Of a stretch of 8,901 nt of DNA, positions 1 to 6,900 are shown one piece after another. The DNA is from an uncultured Clostridia bacterium (lineage in GTDB: Bacteria; Bacillota; Clostridia; TANB77; CAG-508), in assembly GCA_947628925.1 (NCBI GenBank), contig CANRBU010000044.1, positions 1 to 8,901 of the forward strand, read 5' to 3'. The notes under the pieces were generated by a model, which made no database searches, was not told the origin of the DNA, and was given only the letters and a program-made list of their open reading frames with translations. A program made the position numbers and the translations under genes. Every line of letters begins with the position of its first letter. The stretch's first letter is position 1.

Positions 1-101
1 ATGGAATAACTAGTTATGGTGATATAGGAAAATTATATAATAATTACTTATTAAAAACAGCTTCTAAGGAAATAAGAAGTAGAGATAATGAAAGAAGTTA
101 A
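1..101 (+). CDS. 3' end of an unidentified protein gene (partial)
   Basis: An open frame enters from the left edge (first full codon at position 3), gives 32 residues and stops at TAA 99-101. The visible tail is hydrophilic and basic (GITSYGDIGKLYNNYLLK, then a KEIRSRDNERS end) with no membrane segment. The other two forward frames are interrupted early, which with the hairpin shortly downstream supports a genuine gene end. I do not recognise the family from this fragment. It does not resemble the C-terminus of SpoVT, which sits upstream of the flippase gene in B. subtilis. Its start and function lie outside the window. Confidence 0.45.
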   Translation, partial: GITSYGDIGKLYNNYLLKTASKEIRSRDNERS

Positions 102-153
102 GTACGCAACATAAGTATTATCTACGCAAAAGCAGAAGATATAAGTAGATAAG

Positions 154-185
154 AAGGTAGTCTTATTATAAAACTAGACTACCTT
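154..185 (+). terminator. Hairpin after the left-edge gene, possible weak terminator
   Basis: A perfect 10-bp inverted repeat, AAGGTAGTCT (154-163) and AGACTACCTT (176-185), flanks a 12-base loop. The stem is strong for this A+T-rich region and lies about 50 bases after the stop of the left-edge gene. On the plus strand it is followed by TATAAAAAAA rather than a U-run, so it is not a textbook intrinsic terminator. It could be a 3' mRNA-stabilising hairpin or a factor-assisted terminator. Confidence 0.4.
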
Positions 186-215
186 TATAAAAAAATATAA
201 ACTTTATAAAAACTC

Positions 216-244
216 TTGCCAAAAATCTTAAATAAAATTATAAT
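216..244 (+). promoter_or_regulatory. Sigma-A-type promoter of the flippase gene
   Basis: A -35 box TTGCCA (216-221, 5 of 6 consensus bases) and a perfect -10 box TATAAT (239-244) are separated by exactly 17 bases. Transcription would start near 251, giving a leader of about 48 bases. The leader ends in a strong Shine-Dalgarno (AGGAGG at 288-293), five bases before the ATG at 299. Spacing and match are close to ideal for the housekeeping sigma factor, so expression is probably vegetative and not confined to sporulation. Confidence 0.7.
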
Positions 245-298
245 AAATAAAGAATTGCATAAAATTAAGTAATTAAATAAATCTTTGAGGAGGAGAAA

Positions 299-1912
299 AT
301 GTCGTCAAAAAACAAACAAGGCTTCTTGCAAGGTGTAGTAACACTGATGTTTTCGCAAGTTCTTATAAAATTATTAGGAATGGTATATACTTTATACTTA
401 ACTAATAGGCAAGGTTTTGGAGATGAAGGTAATGGAATTGTAGCAAGTAGTTATCAAATTTATGCAATGCTACTTACAATATCTTCAATAGGAGTACCTA
501 ATGCAATATCAAAACTTGTATCTGAAAGGGTGGCTTTAGGTGACCATAAAGGTGCATACCGAATTTTTAAAATAGCCTTCGCTACATTTGCAATAATAGG
601 TCTTATTGGAAGCTTAATGTTATTTTTAGGTGCACATGTAATTGCATATAACTGGTTACAAATTCCAGAAGCAGAAATGACACTTGTAGCTTTGTCACCA
701 GCAATCTTCTTTGTTGCAATTAGTTCTGTTATGAGAGGATATTGCAATGGAAGACAAAATATTAAAGCAACTGCTAGATCACAGACTTTAGAACAAGTTT
801 TTAAAACAGCCTTAACAATTATTATTGTTGAAATTGTAGCAATTATATCACATGTTTCAACAGAATGGATGGCAGCAGGTGCTACACTTGCAACTACAAT
901 AGCTACATTTGCAGGTTTCGGATATTTATACTTATATTATCAAACTATTCGTAAGGAAATTGCAAAAGAAATTAAGTCCACAGTTAATTACCAGTATGAA
1001 AGGGTAAAGACAATTATAAAAAAAGTCTTATTAGTATCATTTCCAATAGCATTAACTGCAATAATGTCATCATTAAATAAAAACATAGATTCATTTACAG
1101 TAGTAAGAAGCTTAAAACAATTTTTACCTGAAAGTGAAGCTTTAGCTCAATATGGAATTTTAGGCGGAAAAGTAGATATGCTAACAAGCTTGCCATTATC
1201 TATAAATGTAGCATTTGCGACTGCACTTGTTCCAGCAATCGCTGGTGCAAAAGCAAAAAAAGATACTCAGACAATCACTAAAAAAACTTCTTTTTCTCTA
1301 TTAATTTCTATGTTGATAGGGTTGCCATGTACAGTTGGAATGTGCGTATTTGCAGGACCAATTTTAAATTTATTATTTCCAAATGCAAGTAATGGAGAAC
1401 TTATTTTACAAATTAGTAGTTTAACAATATTTTTCACAATATTAGATCAAACAATAAATGGTGTTTTACAAGGATATGGAAAACTTATGATTCCAGCCAT
1501 TTCGTTGGGATGTGGGGTAATAGCAAAACTGATTTTAAACCTTATATTAGTTCCTAACCCTGATTTTGGTGCATCAGGTGCAGCTTGGGCTTCTGTTGTA
1601 TGTCATGCAGTTGCATTCACAATAGCAAGTACAGCCTTAAGAAGAAATGTAAAATTAGAATTGCCTTTTAGCAAAATATTTATAAAACCAGTTATTGCTG
1701 TGACAATTATGGGAATTTGTTCTTATTTTATATATACAATTTTATTAGGAATAATGGCACAAAAATTAGCAACAATAATCGCTATTATTCTAGCAATTAT
1801 CATATATGGATTGGCAATTATTAGCCTTAAAATCTTTAGTAAAGAAGAAATAGTACAAATACCAAAAGGAGAAAAAATCCTTCAACTACTAGAAAAATTC
1901 AAAATTTATTAA
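299..1912 (+). CDS. MOP-superfamily flippase, SpoVB/MurJ-like polysaccharide biosynthesis protein
   Basis: A 537-residue polytopic membrane protein with hydrophobic segments along its whole length and about 14 expected helices. It begins with a short basic cytoplasmic end (MSSKNKQGFLQG) and a first helix at about residues 12-34. Family landmarks are SIGVPNAISKLVSE (63-76) and the conserved block RGYCNGRQNIKATARSQ (146-162), the equivalent of RGYxQGxxxxxPTAxSQ in SpoVB, YtgP and related MOP exporters. The C-terminal tail KEEIVQIPKGEKILQLLEKF is also typical of that group. Family members flip lipid-linked cell-wall precursors (lipid II) or other polyprenyl-linked sugars across the membrane. The exact substrate, and whether this is the organism's MurJ or a SpoVB paralogue, cannot be decided here. 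The start is fixed by AGGAGG at 288-293. HU follows on the same strand 124 bases later. Length and motifs look intact. Confidence 0.88.
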   Translation: MSSKNKQGFLQGVVTLMFSQVLIKLLGMVYTLYLTNRQGFGDEGNGIVASSYQIYAMLLTISSIGVPNAISKLVSERVALGDHKGAYRIFKIAFATFAIIGLIGSLMLFLGAHVIAYNWLQIPEAEMTLVALSPAIFFVAISSVMRGYCNGRQNIKATARSQTLEQVFKTALTIIIVEIVAIISHVSTEWMAAGATLATTIATFAGFGYLYLYYQTIRKEIAKEIKSTVNYQYERVKTIIKKVLLVSFPIALTAIMSSLNKNIDSFTVVRSLKQFLPESEALAQYGILGGKVDMLTSLPLSINVAFATALVPAIAGAKAKKDTQTITKKTSFSLLISMLIGLPCTVGMCVFAGPILNLLFPNASNGELILQISSLTIFFTILDQTINGVLQGYGKLMIPAISLGCGVIAKLILNLILVPNPDFGASGAAWASVVCHAVAFTIASTALRRNVKLELPFSKIFIKPVIAVTIMGICSYFIYTILLGIMAQKLATIIAIILAIIIYGLAIISLKIFSKEEIVQIPKGEKILQLLEKFKIY

Positions 1913-1943
1913 AAAAATTAGCAAAAAAAGAAGGATTTTAAGG

Positions 1944-1962
1944 AATATTGGCGAATATTTTT
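1944..1962 (+). terminator. Weak A/U hairpin with T-run after the flippase gene
   Basis: AATATT (1944-1949) and AATATT (1954-1959) can pair around a GGCG loop, followed by a short T-run ending at 1962. The six pairs are all A-U, so the stem is weak. At best it reduces readthrough from the flippase gene into HU. Confidence 0.25.
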
Positions 1963-2036
1963 AAATAGAAGTACATATATCGCTTAGTTCAGGTGATAGG
2001 AGTACATAATATTAAATCTTATAGGAGGTAATTTAA

Positions 2037-2315
2037 ATGAACAAAGCTGAATTAATCGCAGCAATGGCTGCAAAAACAGGAGACACAAAGAAAGCAGCTG
2101 AAGCATCAGTAAACGCATTTGTAGGTGTTGTAACAGACGCATTAAAAAAAGGAGATAAAGTTCAATTAGTTGGATTTGGATCTTTCGAAGTTAGAAAAAG
2201 AGCTGCTAGAAAAGGAAGAAACCCACAAACTAAAGAAGAAATCAAAATTCCTGCATCAAAAGCTCCAGTTTTCAAAGCTGGTAAAGCATTAAAAGATTTA
2301 GTAAACAAAAAATAA
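2037..2315 (+). CDS. hup: HU-family histone-like DNA-binding protein
   Basis: A complete 92-residue HU/IHF-fold protein. The N-terminal helices (about 3-38) form the dimer body, GFGSFEVR (46-53) is the conserved turn and strand, and the DNA-inserting arm has RNPQT with the intercalating proline at residue 63. The C-terminal PVFKAGKALKDLV helix is canonical. HU dimers bind and bend DNA with little sequence specificity and compact the nucleoid. The start is fixed by AGGAGG (2023-2028), eight bases before the ATG. Codons are richer in GCA/GCT and AAA/GAA than the surroundings, as expected for an abundant protein. A CATAAT box at 2005-2010 could be its -10, but I see no convincing -35, so the promoter is unassigned. 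In Clostridia hup often lies close downstream of a spoVB-like flippase gene, as here. Confidence 0.96.
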   Translation: MNKAELIAAMAAKTGDTKKAAEASVNAFVGVVTDALKKGDKVQLVGFGSFEVRKRAARKGRNPQTKEEIKIPASKAPVFKAGKALKDLVNKK

Positions 2316-2343
2316 GAAATAAGTTATAGCATATAAATATATG

Positions 2344-2376
2344 AACCCAATTAGGTAGTACTAATTGGGTTTTTTT
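2344..2376 (+). terminator. Strong intrinsic terminator of hup, between convergent genes
   Basis: A perfect 11-bp stem, AACCCAATTAG (2344-2354) with CTAATTGGGTT (2361-2371), encloses a GTAGTA loop. It runs into seven Ts (2370-2376) on the plus strand. It lies 28 bases after the hup stop and 10 bases beyond the convergent aspS stop. The same stem read on the minus strand is followed only by TTCATATATTT, so it may also help end aspS transcripts, less efficiently. Confidence 0.88.
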
Positions 2377-2386
2377 ATATTATATT

Positions 2387-4132
2387 TTATTTTGTAACAG
2401 ATATGTGTATATCACGTAATTGGTCATGCCTTACAGAACTTGGTGCTCCCATCATTAAATCTTCTGCTTTGCTGTTTAGAGGAAATGCAATTACTTCTCT
2501 AATACTATCAGAATTTGTTAGTAACATTAACATTCTATCAATTCCAGGTGCAATTCCTGCATGAGGAGGAGCTCCATATTGAAATGCAGTATATAGTGCA
2601 CCAAATTTATTTTTTACTTCTTCTTCAGTGTAACCAGCCATTGTAAACGCTTTTAGCATAATGTTAATATCATGGTTACGAACTGCACCAGAAGATAATT
2701 CAATTCCATTACATACAAGGTCATATTGATATGCTAAAATATCTAAAGGATTTTGGTTTTCTAAGGCAGATAGTCCTCCTTGAGGCATAGAAAATGGATT
2801 ATGACTAAATTCCAATTTATTTTGTTCATCCATTTCAAACATAGGAAAATCTGTTATCCAAGCAAAGTAGAAAGTATTTTCATCAATTAAATTTAAACGC
2901 TTTCCAAGCTCAGTTCTAATTTGACCTGCAAGTTCTGTAGCACGTTTTTCATTGTCTGCAATAAAGAAAATGGTATCACCTTTTTCTAAATTTCCTAATA
3001 CTAGTAATTCTTGTTTTAATTCATCAGGAATAAATTTATCAATAGGGCCTTTATAACTCAAATCCTCTTGAACTTCTAAATATCCAAGTCCTGCCATCCC
3101 AATAGATTTAGCAAAATCAAGCATTTTTTCGTGAAAACCTTTTGAAAATTGACCAGTAACTTTAATTGCTCTAACTGTTTTATTAATAAAAGGTTTGAAA
3201 GTGCATTTGTTAAAAAATTCTGATAAATCAATAATAACAAGAGGATTTCTCAAATCAGGTTTATCTGAACCGTATTTTACCATAGCAGTTTTATAAGTTA
3301 TGCGAGGGAAAGGATATTGGTTAATTTTCTTATCAGAAAATTTTTGAAAAGTATTATATATAACAGGTTCAACAACATTAAAAACATCTTCTTGGGTACT
3401 AAAAGACATTTCCATATCTAACTGGTAAAATTCGCCTGGTGCTCTATCAGCTCGCGCATCTTCATCACGGAAACAAGGCGCAATTTGAAAATATTTATCT
3501 ATTCCAGATACCATAAGTAATTGCTTGAATTGTTGAGGTGCTTGTGGGAGTGCATAAAACTTACCTGGATGTAATCTACTAGGGACCAAATAATCTCTAG
3601 CTCCTTCTGGTGAAGAACTTGTTAAAATTGGAGTTTGAACTTCCAAAAATCCTCTTTCTATCATTTGATTTCTTAAAAATTGAATGACTTGACTGCGTAA
3701 TAAAAGGTTTTTCTTTAGTCTATCATTTCTAATATCTAAATAGCGATATTGTAAACGCAAATCTTCACGAACTTCTTGGTTTGAATTGATTTCAAAAGGT
3801 AAATTTTTTGTTCTCTTACCTAAAATTTCGATTTTTTCAATACGAATTTCAACTAAACCGGTTTCCAATTTAGGATTAACTGTTTCTTCATCACGTTTTT
3901 TAACTTCTCCATATACAGTAACTGTTGATTCAATTGGAATATGTGAAGCAAAATCCACATCTTCAGCTTTTCCAGAAGTAACAACTTGTGTAATTCCATA
4001 CATGTCTCTAATATCTAGAAAAACAAGACCTCCTAAATCACGGATAGTTTGAACCCAACCAGCGATAGATACTTTTTTTCCAATATCTTCTAATCTAATT
4101 TCATTGCAAGTGTGTGTTTTATATTCACTCAT
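2387..4132 (-). CDS. aspS: Aspartyl-tRNA synthetase, probably non-discriminating (AspRS)
   Basis: A 581-residue bacterial-type class II synthetase that charges tRNA-Asp with aspartate. If non-discriminating, it also makes Asp-tRNA-Asn for GatCAB amidation. Domains in order: N-terminal OB-fold anticodon-binding domain (about 1-105, with GWVQTIRDLGGLVFLDIRD); catalytic core with SPEGARDYLVPSR; motif 2 region FRDEDARADRAPGEFYQLD (from about 221); the bacterial GAD insertion (after KYGSDKPDLRNP); and motif 3 GIAPGIDR (526-533). Bacterial enzymes are usually 580-600 residues. The blocks ALPQAPQQFKQ (194-204) and RADRAPGEF differ from the B. subtilis type (ALPQSPQIFKQ, RADRQPEF) and match the alphaproteobacterial-like group. 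The start at 4132 is chosen because AAAGGA lies nine bases upstream on the minus strand. The same frame stays open to an ATG at 4231, but that stretch is the T-box and terminator. Expression is controlled by the T-box riboswitch. Confidence 0.95.
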   Translation of the reverse strand: MSEYKTHTCNEIRLEDIGKKVSIAGWVQTIRDLGGLVFLDIRDMYGITQVVTSGKAEDVDFASHIPIESTVTVYGEVKKRDEETVNPKLETGLVEIRIEKIEILGKRTKNLPFEINSNQEVREDLRLQYRYLDIRNDRLKKNLLLRSQVIQFLRNQMIERGFLEVQTPILTSSSPEGARDYLVPSRLHPGKFYALPQAPQQFKQLLMVSGIDKYFQIAPCFRDEDARADRAPGEFYQLDMEMSFSTQEDVFNVVEPVIYNTFQKFSDKKINQYPFPRITYKTAMVKYGSDKPDLRNPLVIIDLSEFFNKCTFKPFINKTVRAIKVTGQFSKGFHEKMLDFAKSIGMAGLGYLEVQEDLSYKGPIDKFIPDELKQELLVLGNLEKGDTIFFIADNEKRATELAGQIRTELGKRLNLIDENTFYFAWITDFPMFEMDEQNKLEFSHNPFSMPQGGLSALENQNPLDILAYQYDLVCNGIELSSGAVRNHDINIMLKAFTMAGYTEEEVKNKFGALYTAFQYGAPPHAGIAPGIDRMLMLLTNSDSIREVIAFPLNSKAEDLMMGAPSSVRHDQLRDIHISVTK

Positions 4133-4159
4133 ATATATCATTCCTTTCTTTTGGGCATC

Positions 4160-4340
4160 AAAAAACGCCCATGCATATGCAGGGACGAAATTTTTTCCGC
4201 GGTACCACCCAGCTTGAAAATGCCTAAACATTTTCCTCTTTCAATTATATGCTCCAATATGTTTCACAAATTAGGTTGACCTAAAAGGGCTTTCAGCCGG
4301 TGACCCTTATTCTCTAATAGTAACTTCTAATCGCTTTGTA
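4160..4340 (-). ncRNA. T-box riboswitch in the aspS leader
   Basis: All main T-box parts are visible on the minus strand. The conserved T-box GGGTGGTACCGCGG is at 4210-4197, with the tRNA-end-binding bulge TGGT. It is followed by a terminator hairpin (4187-4166, CGTCC paired with GGGCG) and a T-run to 4160. Upstream is a 7-bp stem GAAAATG/CATTTTC (4235-4216), probably stem III. Stem I begins near 4339 with ACAA and ATTAG pairing to CTAAT and TTGT. It continues to a distal part with AAGGG/CCCTT and an AGAGA box. The 3' side of the specifier loop reads GTCAAC, offering AAC (4277-4275, Asn) and no Asp codon. Uncharged cognate tRNA would favour the antiterminator and let transcription continue into aspS. 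The fold was drawn by eye. Confidence 0.92.
4166..4187 (-). terminator. Conditional terminator of the aspS T-box
   Basis: On the minus strand CGTCCCTGCAT and ATGCATGGGCG pair as an 11-position stem with one G-U pair and one C/T mismatch, followed directly by six Ts (4165-4160). The CGTCCC arm right after ACCGCGG is the usual T-box terminator arrangement and excludes the antiterminator fold. It ends about 28 bases before the aspS ATG. Confidence 0.82.
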
Positions 4341-4374
4341 TTGTACAAACGCATGATTTAATATATTGTATACT

Positions 4375-4403
4375 ATTTTACAAGCTTTATACAATTTTGT
4401 CAA
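4375..4403 (-). promoter_or_regulatory. Sigma-A promoter driving the T-box leader and aspS
   Basis: On the minus strand a perfect -35 TTGACA (4403-4398) and a -10 TAAAAT (4380-4375, 5 of 6) are separated by 17 bases. The start would be near 4368, so the leader up to the aspS ATG is about 235 bases, ample for a full T-box. The promoter begins 25 bases after the smc stop, so aspS has its own transcription unit. Confidence 0.82.
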
Positions 4404-4404
4404 G

Positions 4405-4427
4405 AAAAAAATTAAAAATTTTTAAAG
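4405..4427 (-). terminator. Possible weak terminator after smc
   Basis: Directly after the smc stop, the minus strand has the A/T-only palindrome TTAAAAATTTTTAA followed by seven Ts, ending just before the aspS -35 box. The stem contains no G-C pair. Termination here would be inefficient, and some smc transcripts may read into the aspS T-box. Confidence 0.25.
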
Positions 4428-4428
4428 T

Positions 4429-6897
4429 TTATGTTTTTAACTTCATTGAAAGCAATTTTGATATTCCGTTTTCTTCCATTGTAACACCATACACTGTATC
4501 TGCCGCTTCCATAGTTCCTTTTCTATGTGTAATTACTAAAAATTGTGTATCTTTTGCAAATTTTTTCAAATAATCTGCATATCTATATACATTTACATCA
4601 TCAAGTGCTGCTTCAATTTCATCTAATACGCAAAATGGTGCTGGATTTATCTTTAAAATTGCAAACAACAATGCAATTGCCGTAAGTGCCTTTTCTCCAC
4701 CAGATAACAGCATCATATTTTGCAATTTCTTTCCTGGTGGTTGAGCAGTAATTTCAATACCACATTCCAATATATTTTTCTCATCTTCTAAAGTAACTTC
4801 AGCCTTACCTCCGCCAAATAATTCAGCAAATACTTGTCCAAAGTTTTTATTAATCTCCTTAAATTTAAGCTTGAACTGTTCCTTCATAATTTGAGTCATT
4901 TCAGTAACAATTTTTCTTAATTTAGCCATTGTACTTTCCAAATCTAGGCGCTGTTCATTCATAAAATCATATCTCTCTTTTAAGTTTTTATATTCTTCAA
5001 TTGAGGCTAAATTAACACTTCCTAAGTCTTTCATTTCTGCCCTTAATTCATTTACTTTTTTCTTGGTATTTTGTATATTAGTTGGTTTTTCATACTCAGT
5101 TATTGAATTTGGAGTTAACTCATATTCTTCCCACAATTTGTTTATAATTTGAGTTATTTCTTCTTCTACTTTTGTTTTCTTAACTTCAAGTTTTACCAAT
5201 TGTGCTCTCAAGTCTTCAATAACACTGAATTTTTCAGTAATTTCATCTTCTAATACTACCAATTTTTCATTTTTTTCTTTTCTATCCAACTTTAAGCTTT
5301 CTATCTTACTACTACTGTTTTTTACATCTTCTTTGATTGCTTCTATTTTATCTTTAATCTCTTGAATAGACTGCTCAAGATTACTATTTTCCTGTTTTAT
5401 CTGTTCAATTTGTTCTTCCTTATTTGCAATTGTCTTTTGGTTTGCTTCCTTTTCTTGCGCAATTCTTTCTTTTATTTCTTCAATAGAACTTTCACTTTCA
5501 TCAAAAGAAGACACTGATATTTTTAAGTTTGTAATATCAAAATTTAAATCATCTATATATTTTTGGTCATCCCTATTTAATTCAGCATATTCATTAATCA
5601 TCTGTGTCAATTTCTCGTTTTCTGCATTTAAACTTTCTATCTCTACTTGAATCTGTTCTCTTTGCTCAATTGAATTTTTCTTATTTTCTTCTAATTGCAA
5701 TTTCTCATCTTTTAATTTTTGTAATCTGACTTCTAATTTTTTAATTGTTTCTTCTAAGCCTTCCATTTTTTGCTTTTGCATTGCATAAGAAATTTCATCT
5801 TCTTGTAACTGTTTTTCTAGAACTTCCGCATTTTCAAAAATTGATTGCATTGCTTTTTCATGTTCTATTTTTTTATTAGAAATATCTTGTAATTTTTCTT
5901 GCACTTTGCCTATTTCTTTTCCAAGTTTTTCAATCTCCTTGCTTCTTCCTAAAATATTAACTGTTTTTTTAGCAACAGCTCCACCTGTAATAGAACCTGA
6001 TGCATTTATAACATCACCTTGAAGTGTAACAATTCTAAACATATATGAATTTTGTTTTGCAAGTCTAATTGCAGTATCCATATTATCTACAATAACTGTT
6101 TTTCCCAATAAATTTAAAACAATTTGCTCATGTTTTTTATTGTATTTTACTAAATCTGAAGCAATACCAATAACACCATCTTCTTTTCCTTTTATCTTAT
6201 CAATTTTCTTTCCTTTCACAGAAGTAATAGGTAAAAAAGATGCTCTTCCTATATTATTTTTACGCAAATATTCCACTAATTTTTTAGCATCTGTTTCTGT
6301 GTTTGTTACAATATTTTGCAAAGATAGGCCTAAACACATTTCAATGGCCGTTTCTAAATTTTCTGGAACTTCAATTAAATTTGCTAAAACCCCTTCAACA
6401 CCTTTTTTTAATTCTGGGTTTGTTTCACATTCTTTTAGGAGTAGTTTTACACTTTTAGTATAACCTTCTTTTTCCTTTTCTGTTTCAATCAAAAAGCTCT
6501 GTCTTGATTGTTTCATGCGTATTTCATTTTCTATTGTATTTTTTTGCAATTCATATTCTTTAATCTTTTTGTTTGCTTCTTCCTTTTGATTGCTAGCAAT
6601 TTCTAATTCCTTTTTAGCTTTATTCCTTTTAGCTTCTATCTCATAAAATTCTTTTGAAATTTCCTCTTTTTGCATACGTGTATTGTCTAATTCTAATACT
6701 GTATTTTGGATTTCCTGTGTTATCTGTTTTTGCCTTTTTTCATCATTGTCATAATTTATTTGTTTTTCCTGAATTTGTGATTGTTTTTCATATTTCTTAT
6801 CTGTATTTTCTTCAACTTTCTTTTTGTAATTTTCAATTTCTAATGCTTTACTTGAAAGTTTTTCTGTTATTATAGATAACTCTTGTTCTTTTCCGTT
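4429..6897 (-). CDS. smc: SMC chromosome segregation ATPase, hinge and C-terminal part (after frameshift)
   Basis: This frame carries the second part of SMC, equal to residues after about 361 of a 1182-residue joined protein. It contains the rest of the ascending coiled coil and the hinge (about 510-665, including EGVLANLIEVPENLETAIEM and INASGSITGGAV). It then has the descending coiled coil and the C-terminal head with signature LSGGEK (1091-1096), Walker B CVLDE ending at Glu1120, a D-loop and H-loop His1151. The first ATG in this frame is at 6675 (residue 435), but no Shine-Dalgarno precedes it and it falls inside the coiled coil. Independent translation is therefore unlikely, and the frame reads back cleanly to a stop at 6900-6898. 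All catalytic residues of this half are present. It gives a working SMC only if joined to the N-terminal part. Confidence 0.9.
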   Translation of the reverse strand, partial: NGKEQELSIITEKLSSKALEIENYKKKVEENTDKKYEKQSQIQEKQINYDNDEKRQKQITQEIQNTVLELDNTRMQKEEISKEFYEIEAKRNKAKKELEIASNQKEEANKKIKEYELQKNTIENEIRMKQSRQSFLIETEKEKEGYTKSVKLLLKECETNPELKKGVEGVLANLIEVPENLETAIEMCLGLSLQNIVTNTETDAKKLVEYLRKNNIGRASFLPITSVKGKKIDKIKGKEDGVIGIASDLVKYNKKHEQIVLNLLGKTVIVDNMDTAIRLAKQNSYMFRIVTLQGDVINASGSITGGAVAKKTVNILGRSKEIEKLGKEIGKVQEKLQDISNKKIEHEKAMQSIFENAEVLEKQLQEDEISYAMQKQKMEGLEETIKKLEVRLQKLKDEKLQLEENKKNSIEQREQIQVEIESLNAENEKLTQMINEYAELNRDDQKYIDDLNFDITNLKISVSSFDESESSIEEIKERIAQEKEANQKTIANKEEQIEQIKQENSNLEQSIQEIKDKIEAIKEDVKNSSSKIESLKLDRKEKNEKLVVLEDEITEKFSVIEDLRAQLVKLEVKKTKVEEEITQIINKLWEEYELTPNSITEYEKPTNIQNTKKKVNELRAEMKDLGSVNLASIEEYKNLKERYDFMNEQRLDLESTMAKLRKIVTEMTQIMKEQFKLKFKEINKNFGQVFAELFGGGKAEVTLEDEKNILECGIEITAQPPGKKLQNMMLLSGGEKALTAIALLFAILKINPAPFCVLDEIEAALDDVNVYRYADYLKKFAKDTQFLVITHRKGTMEAADTVYGVTMEENGISKLLSMKLKT

Positions 6898-6900
6898 TTA
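6848..6900 (-). other. smc: Frameshift junction within smc
   Basis: The N-terminal frame is open down to its TAA at 6850-6848. The C-terminal frame is open from just after its TAA at 6900-6898, so the shift must lie between these stops. The change is +1: one extra base, or two missing. Deleting one A from AAAA at 6892-6889 gives NELKRKEQELS, and deleting one from AAAA at 6899-6896 gives NELNGKEQELS. Both continue a plausible coiled coil. The region between 6897 and 6675 translates without stops into Lys/Glu-rich coiled-coil sequence. Confidence 0.9.

Noticed and set aside
103..129. Short direct repeat TACGCAA (103-109 and 123-129)
   Set aside because: Only two 7-base copies in an A+T-rich intergenic region, with no further units and no link to a promoter or mobile element. 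Chance is the simplest explanation.
460..747. Minus-strand 95-codon open frame inside the flippase gene
   Set aside because: It is entirely antisense to a strongly supported gene and has no recognisable domain or ribosome site. The plus-strand frames at 3786-4052 (in aspS) and 8503-8700 (in the edge gene) are likewise shadows.
4133..4231. N-terminal extension of aspS to an ATG at 4231 (33 extra codons in frame)
   Set aside because: This stretch contains the T-box sequence, the conditional terminator and its T-run. The translated extension has no AspRS homology, and a good ribosome site precedes ATG 4132.
4429..6675. The C-terminal smc frame as an independent gene starting at ATG 6675
   Set aside because: No Shine-Dalgarno precedes that ATG, it lies inside the coiled coil, and the same frame continues upstream with coiled-coil sequence back to 6897.
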